Shown one piece after another: positions 47,185 through 59,168 of a stretch of 64,000 bases of DNA. The notes beneath the pieces were generated by a model. It was not told where the DNA came from. It saw nothing but the letters and a program-made list of their open reading frames with translations, and did no database searches. Numbering within the stretch: the first letter of the stretch is position 1; each line of letters opens with the position of its first letter. A program made the translations under genes and the position numbers. Source of the DNA: Anas platyrhynchos (Eukaryota; Chordata; Aves; Anseriformes; Anatidae); NCBI RefSeq assembly GCF_047663525.1, contig NC_092602.1:12893501-12957500 (forward strand), given 5' to 3'.

Positions 47185-49827
47185 CTAAGCAGGAAAAAAC
47201 ACCCAAAAATTTGCTTTTTGTTACTTATAATATTTGTATAATTATTTTTGTTTCAGTGGAATTGTGCTTTCACCAAACACAAATGTAACACCATTCATTT
47301 CTACTTTATATCATTATGAGGTATTTAGTCTCCAAGACTTGTCAGTTGCTTATGAATTTCTTACCCATCCAACACATTTAGGGTGTAGTTATCCATTGCT
47401 TTTCACTCCCAATAGTGGGGGGGAAAAAAAAGCAATTTTTTTTCAGTATTGTGTGCTGACATCAATGTCTGTATTAGCAGGCATGAATGTTCCACTTCAG
47501 TGCAGTCACCTTTTGTGGCAACAGAGCTTACTAACGATGGTACACAGAAGTCCAATTTGGCTTGAAGCCTGGAATTGTCAGGCCTGACCTTGTCTTCTCA
47601 AATTAATGGAATGTTTTTACAACTGCTGCATCACAGAGATAAATGCAAGTTTTTGTTTTCAGTTCATCTCCAACTTTGACAAGTCCAGGAAAATTTGTCC
47701 CTGATGCTGCAGAATAATCCTAACACAGCTAATATTTTCACCTGTGCAAGTGACCAACAACCCACAACCAGCATTGTTTGGCACTAGCACTTTCACTTGA
47801 AATATTTTTCCTAGAGAGAGAAAGAGAAAGACCAAGATGAAAAAAAAAAGCATACCCAGTTAAGATCAGAAATCACCTTAACAGCCTAACTCTTTTTCTG
47901 TGTGATTTGCAATTAAGTAGATGTGCAAATAAAACCTGAGTATTTTTTAATAACCAAATAATTTGAATGAGCAAAGTATTGAATGGAAGGGAGACGCCGA
48001 GGAGATTGAGAAGGGGACAAGACAGGGACCCGGCTTGAAAAAAAGAAAGAAAAATACCTTAGCCCCAAATCTACCCCAAATTCATGGTAGCAACAGTTAA
48101 TTTTATTCCCACTAAAGTATATAGTTCTAATCATTTGATTTTTGTTTATATTCAAGCCTTTCTTATTTATTTGCTATAGGTATTGTCACTCCAGGTATAC
48201 CAAACATTTATTTTCTTTCGTTCTTTTGCAGTGACTAAAAGAGAAGCCATTTGTGAAATCACTGATCTTCTGCAGACTTGCACAATATATTTAGTATATA
48301 CACACACACTCCTGAGCCATTTCTCTTATACCTACAACAGAACCGATCAACTGAAAATGGAAAACAAATAATCACAATGGCAGTTAAGGGTTGCAAATTA
48401 ACTGCTTTGTCACTTAGAAATCTGATCTTTACCAGGCCTTTCAGAAGGATTGAAAAAGGAAAAAAAAACAACAGATCATAAAATTTGGGGTCAGTCAGAC
48501 ACCTTGACATTTTACCAGGATTTCCCTCAAAAGAGCGCCAGCAGTCAAATCTTTTCGTTGTCGAAGCTGCCTGATAACTTTCCCGCTCTGTTGCTGCTGC
48601 CATTGATGAGTTGCTCAGACTCGGTCCCATGCTCAGTGTCCCTGTGGATGCTGTGAGTCTGTGATACGGAGGCACACACTTCACATTCAGAATAAAATGT
48701 GCTAGTTTTGGTATTAACTAGAATCCTGAAAAGGCTCAGTCCCTTAACCAAAAGCTGAACCTTAGTGAAACATGCCTATATGGACCAGCCTAAAAAAAGT
48801 CCAAACAATCAGAAAGAAAAAAGCATTAGCTTCATTTTTATGAACCAGATATGATGTTTTTTTGGTTCTACAACATTCTTCCAACCACCAAACGTTAAGA
48901 ACTTGGCCATTAGTTTAAAACAATTACAAACAGCTTAACAGTTTTACTGTGATACAACAATTATTACTTTCATTACACTATTATTTTAAGACACTCTATT
49001 CCATTAAAGTCAACAGAACTTGTGATTAGAAGGGTCCCAAAAGTTCAAAGGATTACAAAGCTTGGCATGTCTCATTACAATACAGGAATTAAAAGTAAGT
49101 GAAAAGACACTGCCTCAGCAATAAGAAAATTGATTTGGAACAAACAAAGAGCGGTTACTTCCAAATCTCTCAAATTTCTGCAGTTGAGGCAAAAAGTCAG
49201 TTTCTCTCTCACACAAGCATTCTGAAGCGTTCTCAAACTTATCAAGAAGTGACCCACTAATGAAGCATGCCACTACTACCTATTGTTTGTTACTCATTAA
49301 CTGGGTAATTCAGTATGTGGCTTAGCTCTATTCTGTTACTAGACAGTATAAAGGAAAAGGATCAATAACCAACAGAAGTTTAGACTTTCCACCTCTACTT
49401 TAGTTCAAAATGAACATCCAAATGTCATTGAATCATATCATTCAACACCTAACGAGTGCCTCTCCGTCCCCTCTCATACACACACACAAACCACGCTCAC
49501 TCATGCAAAGACATCATTAGCTTAGATCATGTACAAAAAAGATCTGGTAGAAAACAGAGATGCAGATGAACACGGTCATTTCTTACACTTACTGTCCATC
49601 AGCTTCAAAATCAAACTTCCCAGCTGGAACAGCATACCTACAGCTCCAGGGACTGACAACTTACACTTCTTTAAAGAGCACCACTATTAGATGCAATTCA
49701 CATCTAACTTTTTATGGTGCTTTGAAGCTGATTAAAAGAAAGACACCATGAATCACTTACTAGAGATGACCAAAAGATACTAAAGGCTGTTTGCCAAGAC
49801 AGATTTAACAGATGTGCCTCACCTTTG

Positions 49828-49857
49828 ACCTTAATTACTGATACCTTAATTACTGAT
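49828..49857. repeat. Exact 2x15-bp tandem duplication
   Basis: A 15-base unit (ACCTTAATTACTGAT) is present twice in immediate succession with no mismatch, inside an SFSWAP intron. Confidence 0.9.
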
Positions 49858-51563
49858 GTGTAGTAAGTCATTATCTCTTTGGGACTAACACCTCCAAAGC
49901 AAGCCATGCTAAAATACCTCACAGTGTTTTTGTACATTGTTTAACGTTTCTGTGACTTTAATTTAACTTTAACCTGTCATGTCGGTCTAGAATTAAAGCC
50001 ATTACTAGGCCAGGAGCTTTGTGGGACTAACTTTGACAGGCAAATTTTGGTTCAGAAAATAGCATTCATTTACACAGAGAAATTCCTCGTAGTGTAGCAC
50101 ATGGCTCCATAAAAGCACTGTATCTGGGTTCCTTGTAAAGCTGCTTTCTTGAAACTTGTTTCTGTTAAACAGGCTTGATTGTGCTACCCAGAATAATAAA
50201 TACCCAAAATATGCTTTGAATTAATTTGCTGTTATTTGAACAGATTTTTTCAACATTAGTACTGCTGTACAAAACTGCACCTTACCAAGGCCTATTTTTA
50301 AATGAAGCAGTGTCTATGCCTCTAACAATGCAAAAACCAAATGATAAACAAGCGATATAAAACAGTATAGAAGTGTATCGCAATTATTATTTCCATGATT
50401 TCCAAAACTCATTTTGATTGAAAACCAAAGAAAAACCAAAGTTTGACAAGAATGCTGAACATCACTTGAACAAAGACAGCAAAGACAGTTACTGTAAAGT
50501 TATCTTTAACTTCACTTCCTACATCTCATTCTTTACTAACTTGTTAGAAACCAAAATCAGTATATAGTTTGTTGTAATCTTATTTTTTGAAACAACTCAT
50601 ATAATTAAACAGTAACTACTCAAAGCATTAAAGAGAAGCTCATCGAGTGTCCACATGGAAATCTCACAAAACCTAAAACTTTGACGACTGCTCCCAAATA
50701 CAAGGCACATGGTGAGTGGTCATTATTACAACTTAGAGGTAGTTTGCTATTCATTATTATCCAAATGCAATATACATAATGAGAAATTGTGGAATATGCA
50801 TCTCTCTTTTGGTTGTCACAGGTAATTTAAATATAACAGTTTAAATAGCTTCAAATCTAAAACACATTTTTTTTTTTTTTACTGTACAGACCCCTCAGGC
50901 CTGACAAACTACTCTCTAGGAAAGTTATGAATGTTTACTACAAGAAAGAACTCCTTTGTTATTCCAAATTTTTTGATTAATGTGATCCAGTAAGTACTAC
51001 AGAAAGAAAATTCCAGCTTTTTTTTTTTTTTAATCCAGTCTGCTGCACCAGTAATTGCTCTATATTGAGTTCTGCAGGTTAGCATAGACATCTAGAGCTG
51101 GATGGAATACGGCACCCAAATCTCCAACGTACTACATTAGATTGAGACATTCAAATCAAGTGAAGTTACTCAAATTAGGAATGTTCCCATATAATTTAGC
51201 ATCAATAACCAGACAATGAAGACTATCCTCTAGGCACCACCCAATTAATAAAAGATGAACACAGTAACCTCTGCAAATAGTTCACAGCTTTATCCCAGGT
51301 GGTTACGACTCTTTACGTAACTACTTATTCAGCAGTAAACTGTAACATCCAGTGTTTTAGGAATCTAGAAAAGTTACACATTTTGCATCAAGCACTAGGA
51401 AAACTAAAGATAAGAGATGTGAAAGGTGCCATGTTTTGAACAAGGCAAGGCAACAAATGGAAATTATATATTTAGTGTTGAAAATCAAGAAAAGTCATAT
51501 CTCTTCTAGCTAGGCACCAACATTTGCTTCTTTTGGGGAAAGTACTAAGACAAGACATTATTT

Positions 51564-51593
51564 TTACCTTAACATTTGTTACCTTAACATTTG
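51564..51593. repeat. Exact 2x15-bp tandem duplication
   Basis: TTACCTTAACATTTG is present twice in immediate succession with no mismatch, inside an SFSWAP intron. Confidence 0.9.
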
Positions 51594-51809
51594 AGAGACA
51601 AAACACATCAGTATCTGAATGGGTTATTAATCAGCCTCCCATTCTTGATTACTTAATTGTTTTACAACCTTTCCAATTTCAGGGGCAAGAGCGTTGATTT
51701 TGTAAACACACTGAGTACTTTGAGGATTATCAAACACTTTCAGTAAAGCCTGCCTAACTATTGCCATTATTTCTTCTACAATGTGAGACCATAGGGATAA
51801 TTTTTCAAG

Positions 51810-52345
51810 GACCTAATTAGAAATACAGAGCTAGAAAAGACTTCAAGAAATCAGACTATTCAATACTCTCTGAATCATCATTCTTAATGCAGAAATTTCC
51901 CATGATGGCACTTTCACAAGCTGTATTAACCACTGGGAAACTATAAAAAGCTTTCTAGTCTCTCTTCCATCAATTTAAATCCATTACTTCTCATCCTAAC
52001 CCCAGGGACTGAAGAAGAATGTTCTATGCCCACCTTTTTGGCATATGTGATGACTCATTTAATTTTCCTCTGTTTTTTCCAAAGACGTAACTCTAAATCT
52101 CCTCCCCACATCACCTTTTTTTTTTTTTTTTTTAAATTTATGAAAATTTTTGCTGATTCAATCCAATCTTCCTCTAGCTGGTCAACATCCTTCTGAAGTG
52201 TCAAGGTCGAAGCTGGACACAGTACTCCATTTCCCATCTCAAAGATATCTTTATGATCTTATTTGCAACTCTGGAATTTGTCTTCCAGCTGAGGATTCAT
52301 TCAATCCATCCTGCATAAGACTTGATGTCTTGACTGCCTAGATAC
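51810..52345 (-). mobile_element. Old CR1 LINE remnant, minus orientation
   Basis: The plus strand carries the reverse complement of CR1-like sequence: AAATCCATTACTTCTCATCC, TAACCCCAGGGACTGAAGAA and, further on, GGTCAACATCCTTCTGAAGT and GCTGGACACAGTACTCCA. The wording follows the CR1 3' region I know from birds and turtles but is heavily diverged and interrupted by an 18-T run at 52116-52133, so this is an ancient copy. Boundaries are approximate. Confidence 0.7.
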
Positions 52346-53878
52346 ATTTTTTTCCATTTCTTTTCTTTTTTTTTTTTTTCTTAAGCCATACTCCCACCGG
52401 TCTACTCCTTACTAGTATATAAGAAAAATTGTAAGTGATAAAATACTCTTCCATTGAAGTAAACCAACAGTCACTATATTTAGTATAATAAGCAGGAAGA
52501 AGGTATTAATTACTATTAATTACAGGAAGACCTCAAGCAAGACCTCAAGTTCAGATTTAGTCACACTGAGAACGCTGCAGATAGTACAGTAAATTTAGAC
52601 ATTTAACAGGTCTCCTGTCAAGAAGTTTCTCATATGACCTGCAGAAACCTCAAAGTGAAAGTGCAACAGCTAAGCACCGATGATACTGCCTTAAGCTCCC
52701 ATAAACAATGGTTTCCTGATTGGGAGACCCTCCAGAAACCTTTGTTTGAACTGGTATTCAGATCAGAAAACAGGATGAATGAGTTCAGCTTTAACATTAG
52801 TCAAATTTTAAGATGTGCAAAATGTTCTCAATGCAAGATGTGGTGCAGTTCTGAAACAATTTTAAAATTCAGCCAGCCAGCATCAAGCTTACTGGACCTC
52901 TAAGGTGTACAATTCAAATAGCTGATCTAGGAAAAATTCATCCAGATTTAATTAGGTGTCATGTTGATCCATTATGTTTGGGCTAGTATGCATCTACTAA
53001 TTGATTTGTGCCAGGAAGCACATTCTACAGGGCACACAAAGATTAGCTCCGTCGGATTAACTATTTTTGGTGACTTTTACACAGTATGTCCACCAACTGA
53101 ATTCTGGACAATCAAAAAAAAAATCTACTAAAAAAAATAAGACTGTCTGTGATATGCGCGTTACACTTCAGAACACTGTAGTTCGGTCTTTCCACTAGCA
53201 GAACCAAAAGTAAATCAGTTGGTGAAAGTATTCAAGCCTTGATAAAGGAGGAGATATCTTCAGATCACCAGGAAGTCACTGAAGACATCTCAGTATATAT
53301 CTGACTTGGTTGTCATTCATCTGATTAGTGCCAGATGCAAGCTCATGCAAGGTGCAGGATTATCCTTAGCCTACAGAGTAGCAGACTCAAGTACTGAAAA
53401 AGAAAGATCTTCTCAGATGATTCTATTTCAAGGTACCAGAAAAGATTATTATATTTTTAATCACTACATTGATGATTCTTCTTGTTTTCACCATTTATCA
53501 ATAAAACAGTAGAAGAACATATGTGACATAGCTTGGATGAAGAGACAATGGAGTTCCAAGTGAAGATACAGCTTGGCAGGGAGCAGAAAAGATCAGTGAT
53601 TCACCTGACAAGACTTTTCCCCAAGGTATCTTCCACTCTGAGAAGACTCGTATTCACTTCACTAAACAATGAAAGCTTCATTCAGCATCATTCCCTTTAT
53701 ACACTGGTATGTACAAAAAAGGAATGGTACCAGAATATTTTGGAATGCCTCTAATAACATACGAAGTATCATGACCACCTGTTTGTCAAAAGCAGTCAAA
53801 TAACCAGCGTGTCAGACTGATTGTTTAAGCCCAAATCAAGTTATGTTCATTTCATTTCTTTCTACAATGAAGACTTTA

Positions 53879-53915
53879 ACTGAAGACATCTCTGCTACTC
53901 AGAGATGTCTTCAGT
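53879..53915. repeat. 16-bp-stem perfect hairpin
   Basis: Bases 53879-53894 (ACTGAAGACATCTCTG) pair perfectly with 53900-53915 around the 5-base loop CTACT. A third copy of most of the arm (ACTGAAGACATCTC) lies about 600 bp to the left near 53278. Confidence 0.93.
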
Positions 53916-54954
53916 GAAGTATCATATTTAACCTAGGAAAACTAGTATAAAATATCAAGTTTTGAAGTGTTAACATATATATTAGCATAGTTAGACACTT
54001 TGTTAAATATATGCAGAGAAGTTCTGTCACATCACCATCAATGGCTAGAAAAAAAACACGAAATAGCTGAACCAGCTGTTTCTATGCAAGAAGCATTTAA
54101 ATCATTGGCATGTCCACAGAAGTAATACATAATTCTGTGTGCATCAGATATATATATACAGCTATGGTAGTATTGATATGCATAATTCATTTGAACTACA
54201 AGTTACTGAAATACTATTTGGATATTCCGTAGCATGATTCAGAGACTACAACCCCAGGAACATGCCCTTCTGACTCATCACAGCAACTGCTCTGTGAAAG
54301 GGAATTAAGATACAATAGAAGTTTACAGACAGCAATCTTTAAAGATTCCTAGACCCAAATGTCTTAGATGTAATTAACAGTATTAATATAACACAATATA
54401 TATAGCTAGATAATTAGCATAATGCATTTAATCTCATTAATGGTCACATTTAGCCCAACTGCAGTGGGCTACATTTTTCTATGGTCTCTGTTCCACAACT
54501 CTGCTTTCAACCTTCTTTGATTCCTGTCATCTCTCTCCTGCCATTCATCCATCACATCTTTCAAATGTTACCCAACTGCTTGCTTTCCTTCTGAACTTTG
54601 CTGTTCAACCAGCTAGTTCTCTATTTCATATTTTAATGTTGTTACTATACCACAGCAATAGCCACAGACTCCTCTTGTTACAATCACACTCCTACATAGT
54701 ATCACCAGGTATTTCACAGACCAAAGTTAAATTTGCTGGTGTAAATTCTGCACTATGTATTTAGAAATTAATGACTGCTTCGTCAAAAATATTTTCAGAG
54801 ATTTTTCCATATTTGATATTTATTCACTGTCTTCAGGGTGACTATATCCCTTGTAAGGGGTAAGAAGATGCTTATATAATTAAAGAAGTGCAAAAACTTT
54901 TTCAGTGTTAGCTCACACAGAACTCTAGAGAATATGGTTGGTTTCCAAACCCAC

Positions 54955-55220
54955 CTTGAATGCCTGACAGTTCTATAAGCAGTGGGAAGTGAATGCTTTG
55001 CTTTTGAATGTGATCTAGATCTGGACTTAGATGAAGAATGATACTTGAAAGGTGATCGAGATCTTGTCCGAGATCTTTTCTTGTGCTTTTTTCTTTTTTT
55101 TTCTTTTTCTTCATCCCTTGGAGGATCTTTGCTTTTGCTTGAAGGCCTTTCTGCTTGTTTAACTTCTAAGGTAGGTAAAGTTCTGACTGCAGTCACAGGA
55201 CATGGTATACTACTGACACT
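54955..55220 (-). CDS. SFSWAP: SFSWAP coding exon, start of RS domain
   Basis: A 266-base exon, 88 codons plus two bases, starting in phase 0 after the acceptor TTTGATTTCAG. It reads [40 protein letters not shown], a lysine/arginine cluster ([16 protein letters not shown]), then [19 protein letters not shown] and [11 protein letters not shown]. The human protein as I recall it has TPCPLL...LPTLEVK...[10 protein letters not shown] and [20 protein letters not shown] in the same order, which fixes the gene as SFSWAP. The basic cluster could serve as a nuclear localisation signal. The donor is AAG|GTGGGT. The bird reads SPFKYH where I recall human SPKYH. The SURP modules that make this gene a splicing regulator are encoded upstream, outside the window. 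An alternative acceptor AG two bases downstream would break the frame. Confidence 0.96.
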
Positions 55221-57029
55221 CTGAAATCAAAGGTAAACAAAGAACATCAGCTTTCAGTTTTGAAAATTGCATAAAAATTTTTAACTTGAGAAAGTCCTAT
55301 GTGTGTAGACAACACATAAGCATCTCTAGATCTTTATAGCTTTTTATACTAAACAGGAGGTTACATCTACTGTTATGAATGCCATGTAAATACACAGTTC
55401 TGGCAAAGAAACTTAAGATATCCCACTCACTAATCTTGCCTATATATATCTATATATGTATATATTGTCGAAATGCTGGATAACAAATACAACAGCAAGG
55501 AAGATAATAACTAACAATCATCTTACATTTTTGACTCAGAAAGTGTGAGAAATAAATCCATCTTAAGAAAATAGTTGTTAAATCAATAACAATCTAACCT
55601 CCCACGACTGCTTTAAATCCTCACAGTGCTGCATTAATATTATGTAAAGCATGCATAAGTCAGGCTCACATCTTCGAAAACACATATCTAGTATTATTCA
55701 ACAGAGGCCTATACAGTTCCCCAAAGGTATATATGCAAGTTGGGATACACGTGTTAAGACTCTCAGCTTAACTAGGCATACTCCTGAGTATGTATAATAT
55801 TTAGTTTTTAGAAAAAATGTGTTGAAAAAAAAAAAAAGTGTACTACCAGATAACTTCTCATTTATTTATCCTTTTGTTTAAAAAGGTATAAACAAGAAAA
55901 ATACAATCAGGACTTACTGATATTCAAGATTAAGTTTTCAAGTCGCTTTCTTCCCTGAACTGTGCTATTTAGATTAGAATCTCAAGTAAAACAGTGAAAT
56001 GAAGTAGTGCTGATACAAATTATTTTTGTACTTTATGGAGTAAGTCTTTTGCATGTAAAGGGCAGGAAAAACGACAAAAGTTATTAATCCTAATGATAGA
56101 GCAGGCCCTTGCTCAACTCATGTTCAGCGAGTAATTCTAACTACAATTAAGTGAATTACGCAAAACATACCACACTCTGAGAAATTTTCAAATTATCAGC
56201 TTGTACCTGAGAGAATTCTGCTGAAGGCCTTGCTTAGAACAATTCAAGTCAGGTACTGTAGATATGCTCCTCATTTCAAAGTCTGTCATTCCCCCAGCTG
56301 CCATTTCAAGGCAACTGGAGAAATCAGTTTCCCTATCATAATTTCTGCTCTACCTGGTCTGACACTTTCACCATTTGATAAAAGGATGCTTACCGTGATC
56401 AGAATAGAAACTAATACACTAAAATTCCAAATAACCAAATTAGAAGCAGGTGATCTCCTCTCTCTCTGCCCTTCTACTGTGAATAGGTCAAGGCAATAAT
56501 TGACTACATGTGAACACTCAAATTCGGCTTTGCTTCACATTACAGCAATGTTTCTTTTCTGAGCTTTAACTGATAACTGTTATCAAAATATTTACAAAAA
56601 TAGCAATAAAGCAGTACTGAAGTAGTTTGCTTCAAGGATTATAAACATTTTACACCATTATCATTTGAGTGACTGGTTTACTTGTGGCCTATTTCCAATT
56701 TCCCTAACTTGACGATCCACATGCAATTTCAGACACCTTGTCTCCAAACTCAAGGGTTTCCTAAGAGACTACTGCAGCCTACTTTTGTTCCTTGACAGTG
56801 TTATTCATGTCTTTATACAGTACCTTAGTCTCTTTGAACTCTACTGAATATGTAATAGACCAGTTTGCCTTGAAGTAGATAACTCTAATAGCTTGAAACA
56901 AAATAGCTGTAGGCAAAGCAGAATTAAGAGGAAAACAAGAGAGGGAAGAGAAAACAACATTTTTCAGTGTTCAAGTTCATTTGGCTGCACAAAACACAAG
57001 CTCTCATACCGTTAGCCAAAAAGGAAGCT

Positions 57030-57760
57030 AATAACTGATTGACACAGGTACTTTTAGTGCACACACAGGGATTCTCTCAGCAATCACAATGAGGAACCCC
57101 GCACTGCTAAGCATCCCTCCATAACCACCACAAGCATTGGCTGCCAAAACTGTGATCTCTCCTTGACTTTCAGGAGGCTTACAGTACAAGTGACAGAGCT
57201 GTCCACATCCCTCTGCGAAGTGTACTGCAACCTGGCTGGATGGAGATTCAGACACAACAGCTCCAGCTTACTAATGAAGCATGTCTGGAAAGCTCTGGCA
57301 GAGATCATACAGAAGTAACTTCACCAACCCCCAAGTGAATATGTAGGTCCTGAGTGCGAGACAAGAGCTAGCGCAGTGAGGGAAGCCACCTACCCAGCCA
57401 AACTGACACAACGCACGGCTGGGACCTGGTGCTCAGAGAAACTGTCACAAACAAGCCGATTCCTGAAGTAGCAACTCTACTTTCAAGAAAAAAGCCACCA
57501 GCAAAATGGCTTGAAACATCCTCAGAGCTGAAGGCTCTGTGGAAGAATGTTATGCCAGCAAGTTGCCAGGACACACAGAAAAGTTAAATAATGCAGCTGG
57601 ATTTGAAAACAAAACAAAATAAACCAAAACTGTCTTGTGTTGGGCAAACACAAGAAGCTGTCACTGACGTGGGGTTTTACTAGGGAAAACTGACCCACGC
57701 AAACTAAGGTAGTAGAGGCAAGAAACTGGAGGCAAGAGTGAAGTAAATCAATAAATAAAA
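57030..57760. other. GC-shifted block in SFSWAP intron, possibly an old repeat
   Basis: About 700 bp that is visibly less AT-rich than its flanks, with short open frames on the minus strand. I do not recognise it as a gene or a named repeat. It could be an old LTR or other transposon remnant, or a conserved element. Confidence 0.3.
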
Positions 57761-57815
57761 ACCAAAGCAAGCGTGGACATTGGGAGGTTATTAAGGATTT
57801 CCAAAAGGCAGAAAC

Positions 57816-57835
57816 TTTTTTTTTTTTTTTTTTTT
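57816..57835. repeat. Poly-T run (20 bases)
   Basis: A homopolymer; on the minus strand it is a poly-A. It lies about 55 bp right of the GC-shifted block. Confidence 0.95.
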
Positions 57836-58971
57836 AAACTGACCAGACTTTGGAAACCTGCAGGTCAGCAGAATGCTGTTTCAGAAAGCATGGCAACAAG
57901 CTGGATACCTGATTAATTTTATTATGCATCTCAAGGGAAGAGAGATTTAAGGCTTTTGAGAACTCTCCTAGGAAATTACATTGCAAACTTTCAGACAGCA
58001 TTCATTGAACCTCACTTCTTTGTTCGTTTAGGTTAACAGAACACTCTTTCAGCCCCTAACAAAAATTAGTGTCAGACAATTAGAGCTCTTCTTCTGTGTT
58101 TTCTGTGGACAGCTGAAGGAAATCCTGGTAAAAGAATGCTTCCTACAGTAAACACCTGCTACGAGAAATGTTTCAAAGGTACTTCTTCAGAAAACAAAGA
58201 TTATTGAAAAACTCTCATTTAATAGACATGGGTTAGGAAAGAGCTTTCTATCAGGAAGGATGTAAAACTACATGAGAACAAGTACTTCAGTTCATTACCA
58301 GACATTTGCTTATTTGCAGTATTCACAAGACCAGGACACACATTAGTTTTTCATGGGTTACATTATTTAATCAAAGTTCAAAACAAAGATTAGAAGTAAA
58401 CCAGGAAGCGCTTATTAAAACAGAACAAAACACTGGCATTGTTCCTGGTACAAGTGAACTTAACTGTGAAAGAACATTATTTATAATATAACTAATGCTT
58501 TCACAATTAATGTTTTTTTCTATTCTGAAAGCTGATTTTGCATTAATTTCAATCCTGTGTTAGATCAAAGTTGGAAAGAGTTAAGAATTAGAACTCTGAA
58601 AAGTTAATCAACAATTACTTTATTTCATTAAAAGTTGAATTTCATAAAATCTAAATCACTTCAAACTTTTCTCTACCCCTGCACCTTTTTTTGCTGCAGG
58701 TTCCACAAAGATTGTGCTGAAATACTCCTTGACATGGAACTCGTAAGCAACTGTCTCCTAGTAATAAAAACGTACCATTGCTCTGTGCATCAGAGTGAGC
58801 AGTTAAAACTTTTAAAAGACTTAGTCCAACCCTAAATTACCCCAAAGTGCTTAAATGTAATTGATAAAAACACTTGTTCTTCTAGAACAAAATAATCAGT
58901 ACTGAAAGATAAACAGTTTCAACAGTTTAGTTGCTGCTACAACTAGTAACACTACAGTGACCATGAGAATT

Positions 58972-59025
58972 TCTTTAAAAACAAACAAAACAACAAAAAA
59001 ATGAAACAAAACAAAAAAAAACCAC
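58972..59025. repeat. A-rich low-complexity tract
   Basis: AAAC/AAAAC-type units and A runs, similar in character to the tract at 6.9 kb. Confidence 0.9.
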
Positions 59026-59136
59026 AGAATTTTGCATTTTCGATTTTGAAAGGCCAACTGCAAAGAAATTTGTGGTTGTGAATGTGTTTGCTGCACGGAG
59101 CAGTATGCCTTTATACCCTGAGAACTCTGAAGAACA

Positions 59137-59168
59137 AAAATCAAGGCACAGAAAATCAAGGCACAGAA
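59137..59168. repeat. 2x15-bp tandem duplication
   Basis: AAAATCAAGGCACAG is present twice with no mismatch, and two further bases extend the periodicity. Confidence 0.9.

Larger units (their letters stand above)
47185..54954 (-). other. SFSWAP: SFSWAP intron (7770 bp), phase 2
   Basis: AT-rich intron with donor AAG|GTGGGT and acceptor CTGCTTAG. It contains an old CR1 remnant (about 51810-52340), two exact 2x15-bp tandem duplications (49828-49857 and 51564-51593), a 16-bp-stem hairpin at 53879-53915 and several T runs of 14-18 bases. No extra exon is supported. Confidence 0.9.

Noticed and set aside
53306..53754. Two successive plus-strand frames of 68 and 73 codons
   Set aside because: They lie antisense within an SFSWAP intron, have no recognisable domain and are of a length expected by chance.
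54450..54720. Pyrimidine-rich stretch next to the RS exon
   Set aside because: It is downstream of the donor on the minus strand and purine-rich in the transcript. It is not a splice tract for any exon and not a repeat I can name.
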